Source: Acidobacteriaceae bacterium
GTDB taxonomy: Bacteria > Acidobacteriota > Terriglobia > Bryobacterales > Bryobacteraceae
Length of the DNA: 6,801 nt
NCBI GenBank assembly: GCA_019245255.1
Contig: JAFARV010000398.1
Location: forward strand, 1-6,801
Direction: 5' to 3'
Part shown: positions 1 to 6,801 of the stretch, one piece after another
Position numbering within the stretch: position 1 is the stretch's first letter
Layout: the number at the start of each line of letters is the position of its first letter
Program-made: the position numbers and the translations under genes
Notes under the pieces: generated by a model
Seen by the model: the letters and a program-made list of their open reading frames with translations, nothing else
Databases searched by the model: none
Told to the model about the DNA's origin: nothing

Positions 1-1
1 G

Positions 2-478
2 TTCCTTGTCATTGCGCCTGGATTCGTGGCGGGTTTGGCGCCGTGGTGGATCTCGCGTTGGCAGCTTAAGCCCGCTTTTTTCGGGTTACTGTCTGTTCGC
101 ATTGCTGGGGGCGTGCTCTTCGCCTTGGGCGCCATTGCTCTCCTTGATTCGTTTGCGCGCTTCGCAGTGCAGGGCATGGGCACACCGGCGCCAATCCTTC
201 CAACGCGCCGTTTGGTTGTCACCGGTTTCTACCGCTATGTTCGAAATCCGATGTACGTGTCGGTCGTGAGCACAATCCTCGGCCAAGCGCTCATTTTTGG
301 CGATGTAGCGCTTCTTGAATATGGCGGAATTGTGTGGCTGCTCTTTCATTTATTCGTGCTGATCTATGAAGAACCCACGCTAAAGGCGAGCTTCAGCGCC
401 GATTACACTGTCTACTGCAATGAAGTTCCGAGATGGATTCCCAGACTTACAGCATGGGACAAGCCAAAATGTTGCTAA
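2..478 (+). CDS. Isoprenylcysteine carboxyl methyltransferase-like membrane protein, C-terminal part (5' end outside window)
   Basis: The frame is open from the first bases of the window to the TGA at 476-478 and gives 158 residues without a start. The GTG at 26 is only an internal codon, because the recognisable family sequence 'APGFVAGLAPWW' begins before it. Visible in order: a hydrophobic segment near residues 1-16, a second near 33-50, the motif GFYRYVRNPMY (75-85), a further hydrophobic pair around 86-121, then EEP (123-125), a conserved-looking F131/Y135/Y138 pattern and VPRWIPR (142-148). The RNPMY motif, the EEP and the closing 'Y..Y...VPRW.P' are typical of the ICMT/PEMT family of integral-membrane, S-adenosylmethionine-dependent methyltransferases. 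The true substrate cannot be read from sequence. Bacteria lack the CaaX-prenylation pathway of eukaryotic ICMT, so the substrate is probably a lipid or another small molecule (inference). The next gene is 177 bp away on the same strand, and no functional link is evident. Confidence 0.85.
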   Translation, partial: FLVIAPGFVAGLAPWWISRWQLKPAFFGLLSVRIAGGVLFALGAIALLDSFARFAVQGMGTPAPILPTRRLVVTGFYRYVRNPMYVSVVSTILGQALIFGDVALLEYGGIVWLLFHLFVLIYEEPTLKASFSADYTVYCNEVPRWIPRLTAWDKPKCC

Positions 479-655
479 GCCCTACCACCCGTTCCCAGAT
501 AATTACGAGAGAAACGATTCAGACGGCCCAGTTACAGCTTCCATGCGCCAATTAATGCATGCCTCCGGTCCAATTCTCGTGGTCGACAATCGAGCTTTGG
601 TGTTTTTGGAGTAAACTTCGTTGGTGTGGAAGTAGATTATAGCTGACTGGCCAAG
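479..655. other. Intergenic spacer with no recognised gene or terminator
   Basis: This spacer separates the methyltransferase-like gene from the VWFA-domain gene. I see no strong hairpin followed by T residues. A short AT-rich palindromic patch (ATGCAT) lies near 556-561. GGAG at 608-611 and GGAAG at 628-632 resemble ribosome binding sites, but both are too far from the ATG at 656 for normal spacing. No promoter hexamer pair with proper spacing stood out. An open frame across 420-614 has no family resemblance and overlaps the preceding gene, so I do not call it. Confidence 0.4.
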
Positions 656-2788
656 ATGCTCCTGCTAGGACTCGCTGGCCTTGCCGCCGGCATCTCGCCA
701 GCTTGGGGGCAAACGAGTTCCAACTCCGCTGGTTCTGATGCAATCATCCATTCCGTGAGTCAAGAAGTCGTGCTTGACGCAATTATTCGCGACAAGCATG
801 GGAGCTTAGTGCGAAATTTGAAGCCGGACGAAGTTCAGATATTTGAAGGTGGCAAGCTCCAGCCGCTGAAGTCCTTCCGGCTTATAGACGGGCGCAAGGA
901 ACTTCCAAAAGATGCAAACCAAGTGCCGGAAGAAGAGGTTCAAAATAGGGCCAGGCCGGCGGACACAGATTCTCATTGGCGTCGGTTGCCCGAAATCAAT
1001 GTTGTATCCCTGGTTTTCGGGCCCATAGCAGTTGTAAACCGGCACTATGCTCGTCAGGCCGCATTGGATTTTGTCGATTCAGAGCTTTTGCCGAATACCT
1101 ACATTGCCGTTTATAGTCTCGGTCATCGGCTGAACGCCCTCCAGGCCTACAGCAATGACAAGAAACAACTGATCCAATCGATCGATTACGCTTCCAGAAG
1201 TCTGTACGCCGAATATCCGGAGCGAAGCCAGTTGCTATGGAACCAAATCGGTGGAACGATTATGGGACTCGGTGAAGACAAAGAATTGTCGACAGGAGAC
1301 GCTTCGATTCAATTGAAAGTGACCCTTACCACCGAATACCAGTTGATTCTAAAGAACCGCCTTTCGGATGCGTACGGCGCGGGAATGGATCAAATCGAAG
1401 CTTTGAAGAGCTTAATCCTGAGTCAGGCGAAGCTGCCAGGACGGAAGGTCGTAATCATGTTTTCAGACGGCCTTCAAATACCGATCGACCGCCGGGAAAT
1501 GATCGAGCAACTCCTAAGCGACGCAAACCGGGCGAACGTGACTTTCTACACCGTGGATGTAGGCGGTCTGGAATCAGCAAGTCCTATCAATGCTGCACAA
1601 CAGGAACTCAACAGAGTGGCGGCGTCAAGTGCTATGCAGGCCCAGGTCGGACACGGACTCTCGGGCGATGCTTTGCTTCTCGCAGCGCAAGAGATGGACG
1701 ACATACAGCTCATGTCAGTTTCCGATCAGAAGCAGGCAATGCGAGAACTGGCGGAGAGAACAGGAGGGTTTGCCATCGGGGATACGAACGATGTGCGAAA
1801 ACCCATGCGGCGGATCATGGAGGATGTTTCGACGCACTACGAACTTACATATAGCCCGTCTGGTATGGTCTACGACGGCCGATTTCGAAACATTGAACTT
1901 AAGATCAGCAGGTCTGGACTTAGGGTTCAGACCCGACGCGGCTACTACGCCGTGCCGACGATAAACGGCGAGTCGCTGCAGCCCTTCGAAGTAAAGGCGC
2001 TGGACACTCTTCGCATTCGCCCACTGCCGCGCGATTTTAACTACGGCGCGGAGGTGCTCCAGTTTCGACCAAGTGCCGCTTCTGTCCAATGCGAGATGGC
2101 ATTTGATGTCCCGTTGGCGAGTCTCACGATCATGAAGGACAGCACTCAGCGGAAACTGAGAATCCATGCTTCGCTATTGGCAATTATCCGTGATGAACAA
2201 GGGGTGGTAGTCGAAAAAATGAGCAGGGATTTTAATCGGCAGTTCGCTGCAGAACAGGAAAGCTCGTTAAGAGAGGGTCATATTACCGTAACGGAACCCG
2301 TTGTGCTCAAAGCCGGCAGATACACTCTTGAAACGATAGTTCTGGACCAAGCGCGTGACCGCGCGGCGGCCAGACGATCTGCATTCTACATTGAGTGCAG
2401 TCCTCGGCTGGGGCTAAGTACCCTAACGCCGGTGCGCCGAATCGACGCGCTCAATAGTGAAGAGCCTGATCCTCTCAATCCCCTCGACAGCAATTCCGGG
2501 AGGATCAGACCAGCACTATTGGATAATGTACAGCCGAATGAGCCGATCGATTTTTTCTTAGTTATTTATCGTAACAAGCTAGAACCGGAGCGGCCAAAGC
2601 TCGATTTGGAGTTCTTTTCAGACGGCAAGCTGGTTGGGCACATAGAACCGGAAGTTACTGCGGCTGATAGCTCAGGCGCAATTCCTGTGCTTACTAATGT
2701 TCGCTTGCCCCGCGGCCAATACGAAATACGGGCGACTGCCCGGCAAAACGAGTCCGTTACAAGAAGCCGGATTTTGATCGTGAACTAG
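656..2788 (+). CDS. Secreted VWFA-related acidobacterial domain protein (TIGR03436-like)
   Basis: A 710-residue protein with a hydrophobic export signal (residues 2-13) and a likely signal peptidase I site after AWG (16-18). Next comes a short beta-rich domain ending in 'LKPDEVQIFEGGK' (55-67), a hallmark of the VWFA-related acidobacterial family. The von Willebrand A-like fold spans roughly 113-305: first strand 'INVVSLVF' (114-121), 'YIAVYSL' (149-155), and 'GRKVVIMFSDGL' (262-273) leading to 'VTFYTVDVGGL' (295-305). A family-typical segment follows, ERTGGFAIGDTND (367-379) and YELTYSP (395-401), ending in RRGYY (427-431). Residues 440-710 are a beta-rich C-terminal half including 'LKAGRYTLET' (551-560) and 'LPRGQYEIRA' (684-693). 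The first strand lacks the acidic residue of a classical MIDAS metal site (FGPIA at 121-125). The role is unknown; such proteins are exported and may mediate protein contacts (inference). The ATG at 656 is the only usual start, but it gives a signal peptide with no basic residue; an in-frame CTG at 647 would add Ala-Lys. Confidence 0.88.
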   Translation: MLLLGLAGLAAGISPAWGQTSSNSAGSDAIIHSVSQEVVLDAIIRDKHGSLVRNLKPDEVQIFEGGKLQPLKSFRLIDGRKELPKDANQVPEEEVQNRARPADTDSHWRRLPEINVVSLVFGPIAVVNRHYARQAALDFVDSELLPNTYIAVYSLGHRLNALQAYSNDKKQLIQSIDYASRSLYAEYPERSQLLWNQIGGTIMGLGEDKELSTGDASIQLKVTLTTEYQLILKNRLSDAYGAGMDQIEALKSLILSQAKLPGRKVVIMFSDGLQIPIDRREMIEQLLSDANRANVTFYTVDVGGLESASPINAAQQELNRVAASSAMQAQVGHGLSGDALLLAAQEMDDIQLMSVSDQKQAMRELAERTGGFAIGDTNDVRKPMRRIMEDVSTHYELTYSPSGMVYDGRFRNIELKISRSGLRVQTRRGYYAVPTINGESLQPFEVKALDTLRIRPLPRDFNYGAEVLQFRPSAASVQCEMAFDVPLASLTIMKDSTQRKLRIHASLLAIIRDEQGVVVEKMSRDFNRQFAAEQESSLREGHITVTEPVVLKAGRYTLETIVLDQARDRAAARRSAFYIECSPRLGLSTLTPVRRIDALNSEEPDPLNPLDSNSGRIRPALLDNVQPNEPIDFFLVIYRNKLEPERPKLDLEFFSDGKLVGHIEPEVTAADSSGAIPVLTNVRLPRGQYEIRATARQNESVTRSRILIVN

Positions 2789-2799
2789 AGATCGAGAGG

Positions 2800-2868
2800 C
2801 TCCGCTGGGTCAAAAAAAGCGCTGGCGGACCGGTGTGAAGGCCTCCATCGCTATCGCGCCCAGCGGAG
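2800..2868. repeat. Nested inverted repeat between the VWFA gene and the reductase gene
   Basis: The outer arms CTCCGCTGGG (2800-2809) and CCCAGCGGAG (2859-2868) are perfect 10-bp reverse complements starting 11 bp after the VWFA stop codon. Inside them lies a second imperfect pair, AGCGCTGG (2818-2825) with CCATCGCT (2845-2852), which can be extended inward with single mismatches. Read on the plus strand, no T tract follows the outer stem, so it does not look like an intrinsic terminator for the VWFA transcript. It could still form a 3'-end hairpin on that mRNA. The right arm also contains a Shine-Dalgarno-like GGAGG (2865-2869), but no sensibly spaced start codon follows it. Confidence 0.7.
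2812..2852 (-). terminator. Candidate intrinsic terminator for leftward transcription
   Basis: On the minus strand, AGCGATGG (2852-2845) can pair with CCAGCGCT (2825-2818) with one mismatch. The stem can continue inward for about five more positions (GG pairing with CC, plus C-G) with further single mismatches. It is followed directly by seven T residues (complement of the A run at 2812-2818; the first T also closes the stem). This is the stem-plus-U-tract form of a rho-independent terminator. No minus-strand gene ends close by. The nearest leftward gene is the permease ending at 3898, so the element would act on transcription that has crossed the reductase gene antisense. The mismatches keep confidence moderate. 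Confidence 0.45.
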
Positions 2869-2987
2869 GATGAAAGGCGCCCCGCAAGCACTCCGTTATG
2901 CGTTTGCACTTTTCCACATCAAAGCACCAGAAGCCGAAATTCCACAAATACTGCAGCTCCAGCAGATAATTACAAGAGAAACCAGTT

Positions 2988-3875
2988 ATGACATCACAGA
3001 TAAGTGCCGCAGGCACGTTCACATTGACCGGTACCACCATCACGCTCAATCGCATGGGATACGGAGCCATGCAGTTAGCCGGCCCACACGTTTGGGGCCC
3101 GCCAAAGAACATCGACGAAGCGATAGCGGTCTTGCGAGAAGCGGTCGAGGCAGGCGTAAATCACATCGATACAAGCGATTTTTACGGTCCGCACATAACG
3201 AATCGAATCATCAAACAGGCGCTGCATCCATACCCGGAAGGTCTTGTGATCGTGACCAAAATAGGCGCGCGCCGCGGTGAAGACAAGTCCTGGATTCCGG
3301 CTCTTTCCCGTCAGGAGATCATCAGTGGAGTTCATGACAACCTCAGGAATTTGGGCGTCGAAACACTCGATGTGGTTAACCTCCGCGTCGGCGGACTGGC
3401 AACTCCGATCGAGGGCTCCATTTCACAGCCGCTGTCCGTTTTGGCCGAATTAAAGACGCAGGGGCTAATACGCCATCTCGGTCTCAGCAATGTTACCGCC
3501 ACCCAACTGGCTGAGGCTCAGAAGATCACTGAGATCGTGTGCGTGCAGAATTTCTATAACATCGCGAACCGGGCTGATGATGGATTCATCGATCAGCTCG
3601 GAGCGCAAGGCATCGCCTATGTGCCATTCTTTCCGCTAGGCGGATTCACTCCCTTGCAATCGTCAACTCTGAACGAAGCGGCCGCTGAGTTGCAGGTGAC
3701 GCCCATGCAGCTCGCGCTGGCATGGCTGTTGCAGCGGGCAGCAAACATCTTGCTGATTCCGGGCACGTCTTCACTCGGCCATCTGCGCGAAAATCTGCAG
3801 GCCGCGGCACTGCGCTTACCTCCACAAATCATAAACGTCCTTGAAAGCATCGGCCCGGCTACAAGGCCCGTCTAG
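2988..3875 (+). CDS. Aldo/keto reductase, YdbC/PdxI-like
   Basis: A 295-residue cytosolic NADPH-dependent oxidoreductase of the aldo/keto reductase (TIM barrel) family. Family markers are the N-terminal GYGAMQLAGP (24-33), HIDTSDFYGPH (59-69) with catalytic Asp61 and Tyr66, VTKIGARRGED (89-99) with catalytic Lys91, GLSN (165-168), and the cofactor-binding end IPGTSS...LREN (257-269). As I recall the E. coli protein YdbC, reported as the pyridoxal reductase PdxI, the match is close along the whole length, including DVVNLRV (128-134) and PFFPLGGFTPLQSSTL (213-228). Pyridoxal reduction in vitamin B6 salvage is therefore a reasonable but unproven guess. The position that is normally the catalytic His is Arg133, as I recall it also is in YdbC. 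The segment after it (135-141) appears about two residues shorter than in the E. coli protein. The ATG at 2988 fits the family N terminus and has a weak purine-rich site (AAGAGAA, 2974-2980) at normal spacing. It ends 22 bp from the convergent permease gene. Confidence 0.92.
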   Translation: MTSQISAAGTFTLTGTTITLNRMGYGAMQLAGPHVWGPPKNIDEAIAVLREAVEAGVNHIDTSDFYGPHITNRIIKQALHPYPEGLVIVTKIGARRGEDKSWIPALSRQEIISGVHDNLRNLGVETLDVVNLRVGGLATPIEGSISQPLSVLAELKTQGLIRHLGLSNVTATQLAEAQKITEIVCVQNFYNIANRADDGFIDQLGAQGIAYVPFFPLGGFTPLQSSTLNEAAAELQVTPMQLALAWLLQRAANILLIPGTSSLGHLRENLQAAALRLPPQIINVLESIGPATRPV

Positions 3876-3897
3876 CAGATTGCTGTTCCGCCGCTAG

Positions 3898-6312
3898 CTA
3901 TTCGCTTCGCAGCGCGGTCATGGGGTCCACGCGCAACGCTCGCCGCGCGGGTAACATCATCGCAACCGCAGTGGCCGCAATCATTACGATCAGGACGGCG
4001 CCGAATGTTAGTGGATCGGTTGCTTTGATGCCGTAAAGCAGGCTACTCAAATAGCGGGTCAGGGCGAGGGATGCGCCGAAGCCGATCAATAGTCCTGCCA
4101 ACGCCGGCGCCCCACCTACCCGCACAATCAAGCCTGCGATGTCGCGGCGTTGCGCGCCAAGAGCAATTCGCACGCCGATCTCAGACGTACGCACTGCAAC
4201 GAACTGAGCCAGAATTCCGTACAATCCCACGGCCGCAAGCGTTACAGCGACGCACGAAAAGGCCGCTAGAACGATGCCACGGAAGCGCGGGTATTTTAGA
4301 TATGGCGCCAGACGTTCTTGCATAGATTGAACATCGCCAAGTGCGGCTTGACTGTCCACCGACGCCACAGCGTGCTCCATTAGATGGCCGATGCCAGACT
4401 GCCCACTCGCGCTTCGGACCGCAACCGCAAAGTAATCGGGTGGATGCTGAGTGAGTGGCCGATAGATGGCCGGCTGCGTGACCCATTTCATCTCCTGGTA
4501 AACAGTCGGCCGCTTTTCATCCCCTACGACACCTTCAATCGTTAGCCACTCGCGCTCATCGCCGATGCGAATCTTTTGGCCGATTGGGTTTCGTTTGGGA
4601 AAGTATTCATGCGCGAATGCTTCATTGGCCACTGCGACACGATCGGAGTGGGGCTGATCCCGCCGGTCGATAACACGCCCACGACGAATTGGTATCTCAA
4701 ACAATCGAAAATACCCCGGGCTCACCGCTGCGTCACCCACGTCGTGAAGCTTCACGGTGTCCGGTACCGGCTTACCTTCCACCTCGACCGTACTCAGTCC
4801 CAGGCCATAGGGCGGCAGTGTGGACGCGATGGCGGCGTTCGTGATACCCGGAAGGCTGCTGAGCTTCTGCTCCAGGTTGTTATAGAATTCAATCCTTCGA
4901 GCGGTCTTTGACTCGTATTGATGCGGGAGGGAACCGGTCGCGGCGAAAACATGCTCACGCGCGAAGCCGAGCGAGGCCGATTCAAAGCTCACAACACTTC
5001 GCATCAGCAAGACTGCGCCGGCAAGCAGGATTACGGATAGCGCCACCTCCGAGCCCACCAGCACTCGCGAGAGTCGCTGGCGCGCTGGAGTTATGTTCGC
5101 TCCGTTCACACGTAATCCGGAAAATACATCTCCGCGTGAAATTACCCAAGCAGGGGTTATGGCGAAAATCAACGCGGTAAGAATGGAAACGGCTGCTGCA
5201 AACACCAGTGCGGGAAGATCGATTGAAATAGCGGACCCGGCAGGCAGTTCCACCGGTTGAACGTGAACGAAATAGCGCGTCACTGCGAACGCGACTAGCA
5301 GGCCCAGCGCGCCACCGGTGAGTGAAAGGATACCGGCCTCGACGAGCAGTTGACGAACCAGCCGCCGCCCTCCGGATCCGAGCGCAACTCGGATTGCGAA
5401 CTCGCGCCCGCGCGCAAATGCTCGTCCAAGCAACAGATTCGCGATGTTCAGACACGCAATTAGCAACACCAGCATTGCGGAAGCGAACACCACCACGAGT
5501 GTTGTCCGCAGATTTCGACCGGCAAGCCAGGTGAATTGTTCCTGAAGCCCGGAGACTAACGGCGTAAACTCTCGCTCGCCATCGGTGTCGTGTGCATGAA
5601 GCGCCTTATGCAGCGCCGTGAGTTCGGCCCGTGCTTGTGCGATTCCGATCCCGCGCTTAAGCCTCGCAATCATAAACACACCGAAATAACTCCGCAGACG
5701 GGGGTCGTTGGGCAGTATCAGCGTCCAGATTTGCGTTTCGGGCGGATAGACGGCGAATGCGGCGGGCATGACTCCGGCAACTGTGCAGGATCGGTCATCG
5801 AGCGATAGTGATTGACCGACGATTTTCGGATCCGAGCCGATAGGACCGCGCCAGAATTTATTGCTCAGCACCACCGCGCAGCCGCTCCGAAGGTCGTTGT
5901 CCGTGAACGTGCGTCCCAGTTCAGGGGGCACTCCGAGGACCTTGAAGAACCCGGCGGTGACGGGAATGGTCAGGTAGGCCTTTGTTGCCCCGCGGCCCGT
6001 GAGTACGGCGCCCGGGCGCCCCGCCCAAGTCTCGGCCGCAATCGATTCCAGCGTGCGGGCGTGCCGCGAAAACTCCTCGAAATCTGAGTAGCTGGCAAAA
6101 ATCTTGGCCAGTTCGCTTTCCCGAACGCTCGTATCCAAGATGTTAACCAGCCGATCGGGGCTTCTATAAGGCAGCGGTCGCAGTAGCGTTCCATAAATGG
6201 TGCTGAAGACCGCCGTGTTCGCACCAACGCCGAGCGCCAAGATAAGAACCACGATGGCGGCGAATCCTGGAGTTTTTGCAATGAGCCGTAAGGCGTATCT
6301 CAGGTCCTGCAT
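3898..6312 (-). CDS. ABC transporter permease of the FtsX/MacB type, acidobacterial duplicated orphan permease (ADOP) family
   Basis: An 804-residue inner-membrane protein with the duplicated MacB-like layout. It starts MQDLRYALR, the usual start for this family, followed by TM1 (about 17-40) and the first periplasmic MacB-type domain (about 45-265). Membrane segments follow near 269-295, 324-346, 366-390 and 415-440, with the first FtsX signature EFAIRVALGSGGRR at 304-317. The second periplasmic domain spans about 441-675. The second FtsX unit has segments near 678-704, 733-755 and 766-788, and its signature EIGVRIALGAQRRDI is at 711-725. The tail PARRALRVDPMTALRSE (788-804) is the standard family ending. 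Length and both repeats indicate an intact protein. MacB-type permeases couple ATP hydrolysis to periplasmic conformational work rather than classic transport, but this protein has no nucleotide-binding domain and no ATPase gene is in the window, as the 'orphan' family name implies. No clear Shine-Dalgarno sequence precedes the ATG. The substrate is unknown. Confidence 0.93.
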   Translation of the reverse strand: MQDLRYALRLIAKTPGFAAIVVLILALGVGANTAVFSTIYGTLLRPLPYRSPDRLVNILDTSVRESELAKIFASYSDFEEFSRHARTLESIAAETWAGRPGAVLTGRGATKAYLTIPVTAGFFKVLGVPPELGRTFTDNDLRSGCAVVLSNKFWRGPIGSDPKIVGQSLSLDDRSCTVAGVMPAAFAVYPPETQIWTLILPNDPRLRSYFGVFMIARLKRGIGIAQARAELTALHKALHAHDTDGEREFTPLVSGLQEQFTWLAGRNLRTTLVVVFASAMLVLLIACLNIANLLLGRAFARGREFAIRVALGSGGRRLVRQLLVEAGILSLTGGALGLLVAFAVTRYFVHVQPVELPAGSAISIDLPALVFAAAVSILTALIFAITPAWVISRGDVFSGLRVNGANITPARQRLSRVLVGSEVALSVILLAGAVLLMRSVVSFESASLGFAREHVFAATGSLPHQYESKTARRIEFYNNLEQKLSSLPGITNAAIASTLPPYGLGLSTVEVEGKPVPDTVKLHDVGDAAVSPGYFRLFEIPIRRGRVIDRRDQPHSDRVAVANEAFAHEYFPKRNPIGQKIRIGDEREWLTIEGVVGDEKRPTVYQEMKWVTQPAIYRPLTQHPPDYFAVAVRSASGQSGIGHLMEHAVASVDSQAALGDVQSMQERLAPYLKYPRFRGIVLAAFSCVAVTLAAVGLYGILAQFVAVRTSEIGVRIALGAQRRDIAGLIVRVGGAPALAGLLIGFGASLALTRYLSSLLYGIKATDPLTFGAVLIVMIAATAVAMMLPARRALRVDPMTALRSE

Positions 6313-6399
6313 GTTTGTGTTTGACGAATCAGCGGCAAATCCGTTGTGCGTGAACGTTCGAGAAGGGTTGACGCTGTTGCGCGATACCTGCTCGGCCTC

Positions 6400-6801
6400 T
6401 CATCGCTCGCGCACAATAGTCTCAGAGACACCGTTCCACCGGAAAACTGGAGCCTGTCCTCCAGGCTGCGACGTCTCGGATATAGTCAGTCGTCTACCCG
6501 AATTGATCAGCACGCAATCGGCGAATCCGTTCTTTAGAAAATACACCCCATTCCACGTGCTTGGAAGGTCCAGCACGGTTAGCGTCTCCATCTGAGGAGC
6601 ATCGCGGCCAAACTCGCTACACGTGCCGGCAGCCAATAAGGCAGTCTCGCGCCATATCAATAGATTGTGCAGCAACGCGCATGCCTGGAAAAAACAGATC
6701 CCGCACACTGCCAAAGCCGCGAGTTTCCTGTTCCGAAACCCATCGTAGAGAGCGCCGACAAACAGCGAGAATCCGATCAACGCCAGATGGAAAACGCGGG
6801 C
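6400..6801 (-). CDS. Uncharacterised membrane protein, C-terminal part (start beyond window)
   Basis: The minus-strand frame is open from the right edge of the window to the TGA at 6402-6400, giving about 133 residues. A TTG at 6780 could be read as a start, but open sequence continues upstream of it (visible residues ARVFHLA), so this is most likely the end of a longer protein. It shows a hydrophobic segment (ALIGFSLFVGALY), a basic loop (RNRK), a second hydrophobic segment (LAALAVCGICFFQACALL), then a soluble tail. The tail contains 'LDLPSTWNGVYFLKNGFADC', which resembles C-terminal tails I associate with hypothetical polytopic membrane proteins, some annotated as GT39-like glycosyltransferases, but I cannot assign it firmly. 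It ends 87 bp before the permease start on the same strand, so the two could share a transcript. Confidence 0.6.
   Translation of the reverse strand, partial: ARVFHLALIGFSLFVGALYDGFRNRKLAALAVCGICFFQACALLHNLLIWRETALLAAGTCSEFGRDAPQMETLTVLDLPSTWNGVYFLKNGFADCVLINSGRRLTISETSQPGGQAPVFRWNGVSETIVRER

Noticed and set aside
26..28. GTG as the start of the methyltransferase-like gene
   Set aside because: Family-like sequence (APGF) continues upstream in frame to the window edge, so the gene is truncated by the window rather than starting here.
420..614. Small plus-strand frame of 64 codons after the methyltransferase-like gene
   Set aside because: It overlaps the end of that gene out of frame, lacks a convincing ribosome binding site and shows no recognisable domain or signal.
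1715..2167. Antisense frame of 150 codons within the VWFA gene
   Set aside because: The plus-strand frame carries clear family motifs here; the antisense product has no coherent domain.
2965..2970. GATAAT as a -10 box for the reductase gene
   Set aside because: No acceptable -35 hexamer lies 16-18 bp upstream, and the implied transcript start would fall within the ribosome binding region.
2870..3280. Plus-strand open frame of 136 codons starting in the spacer and running into the reductase gene, preceded directly by GGAGG
   Set aside because: It overlaps the well-supported reductase in another frame, its composition (rich in Arg, His and Ser) is that of a shadow frame, and the GGAGG abuts the ATG with no spacing.
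4982..5455. 157-codon minus-strand frame inside the permease gene
   Set aside because: It lies on the same strand but in a different frame from the intact permease, is very rich in Arg and Ser, and matches nothing I recognise.
6197..6595. 132-codon plus-strand frame across the permease start and the end of the upstream gene
   Set aside because: It is antisense to the permease N terminus and to the membrane protein tail, both better supported; no domain seen.

Overview
The window looks like an ordinary chromosomal stretch of an acidobacterium. Two of its genes belong to families that are greatly expanded in Acidobacteriota: a secreted protein with a VWFA-related acidobacterial domain, and a full-length 'acidobacterial duplicated orphan permease' (ADOP) of the FtsX/MacB type. 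This assignment rests on recognising the families by eye, not on a database search. Base composition is moderately GC-rich and looks even. I see no transposase, integrase, tRNA, rRNA, CRISPR array or other sign of a mobile island.

Layout, left to right. Positions 2-478 (+) hold the C-terminal 158 residues of an isoprenylcysteine carboxyl methyltransferase-like membrane protein; its start lies outside the window. A 177-bp spacer follows. Positions 656-2788 (+) encode the 710-residue secreted VWFA-domain protein. Its start is uncertain, because the frame is closed only nine bases upstream of the ATG. The next spacer (2789-2987) carries a nested inverted repeat. Its inner hairpin is followed by seven T residues when read on the minus strand, which is the shape of an intrinsic terminator for leftward transcription. 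Positions 2988-3875 (+) encode an aldo/keto reductase very like E. coli YdbC/PdxI. It converges, with a 22-bp gap, on the 804-residue ADOP permease at 3898-6312 (-). Upstream of the permease on the same strand, 6400-6801 (-) is the C-terminal end of a membrane protein whose start lies beyond the right edge.

The genes do not form an obvious common pathway. The three rightward genes are separated by spacers of about 180-200 bp and are probably separate transcripts. The permease and the truncated membrane protein may be co-transcribed leftward (87-bp gap). The most interesting regulatory possibility is that leftward transcription from the permease runs antisense across the whole reductase gene and stops at the hairpin just upstream of it. 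I did not find convincing evidence of a previously undescribed multi-gene system here; the findings are modest, local observations.
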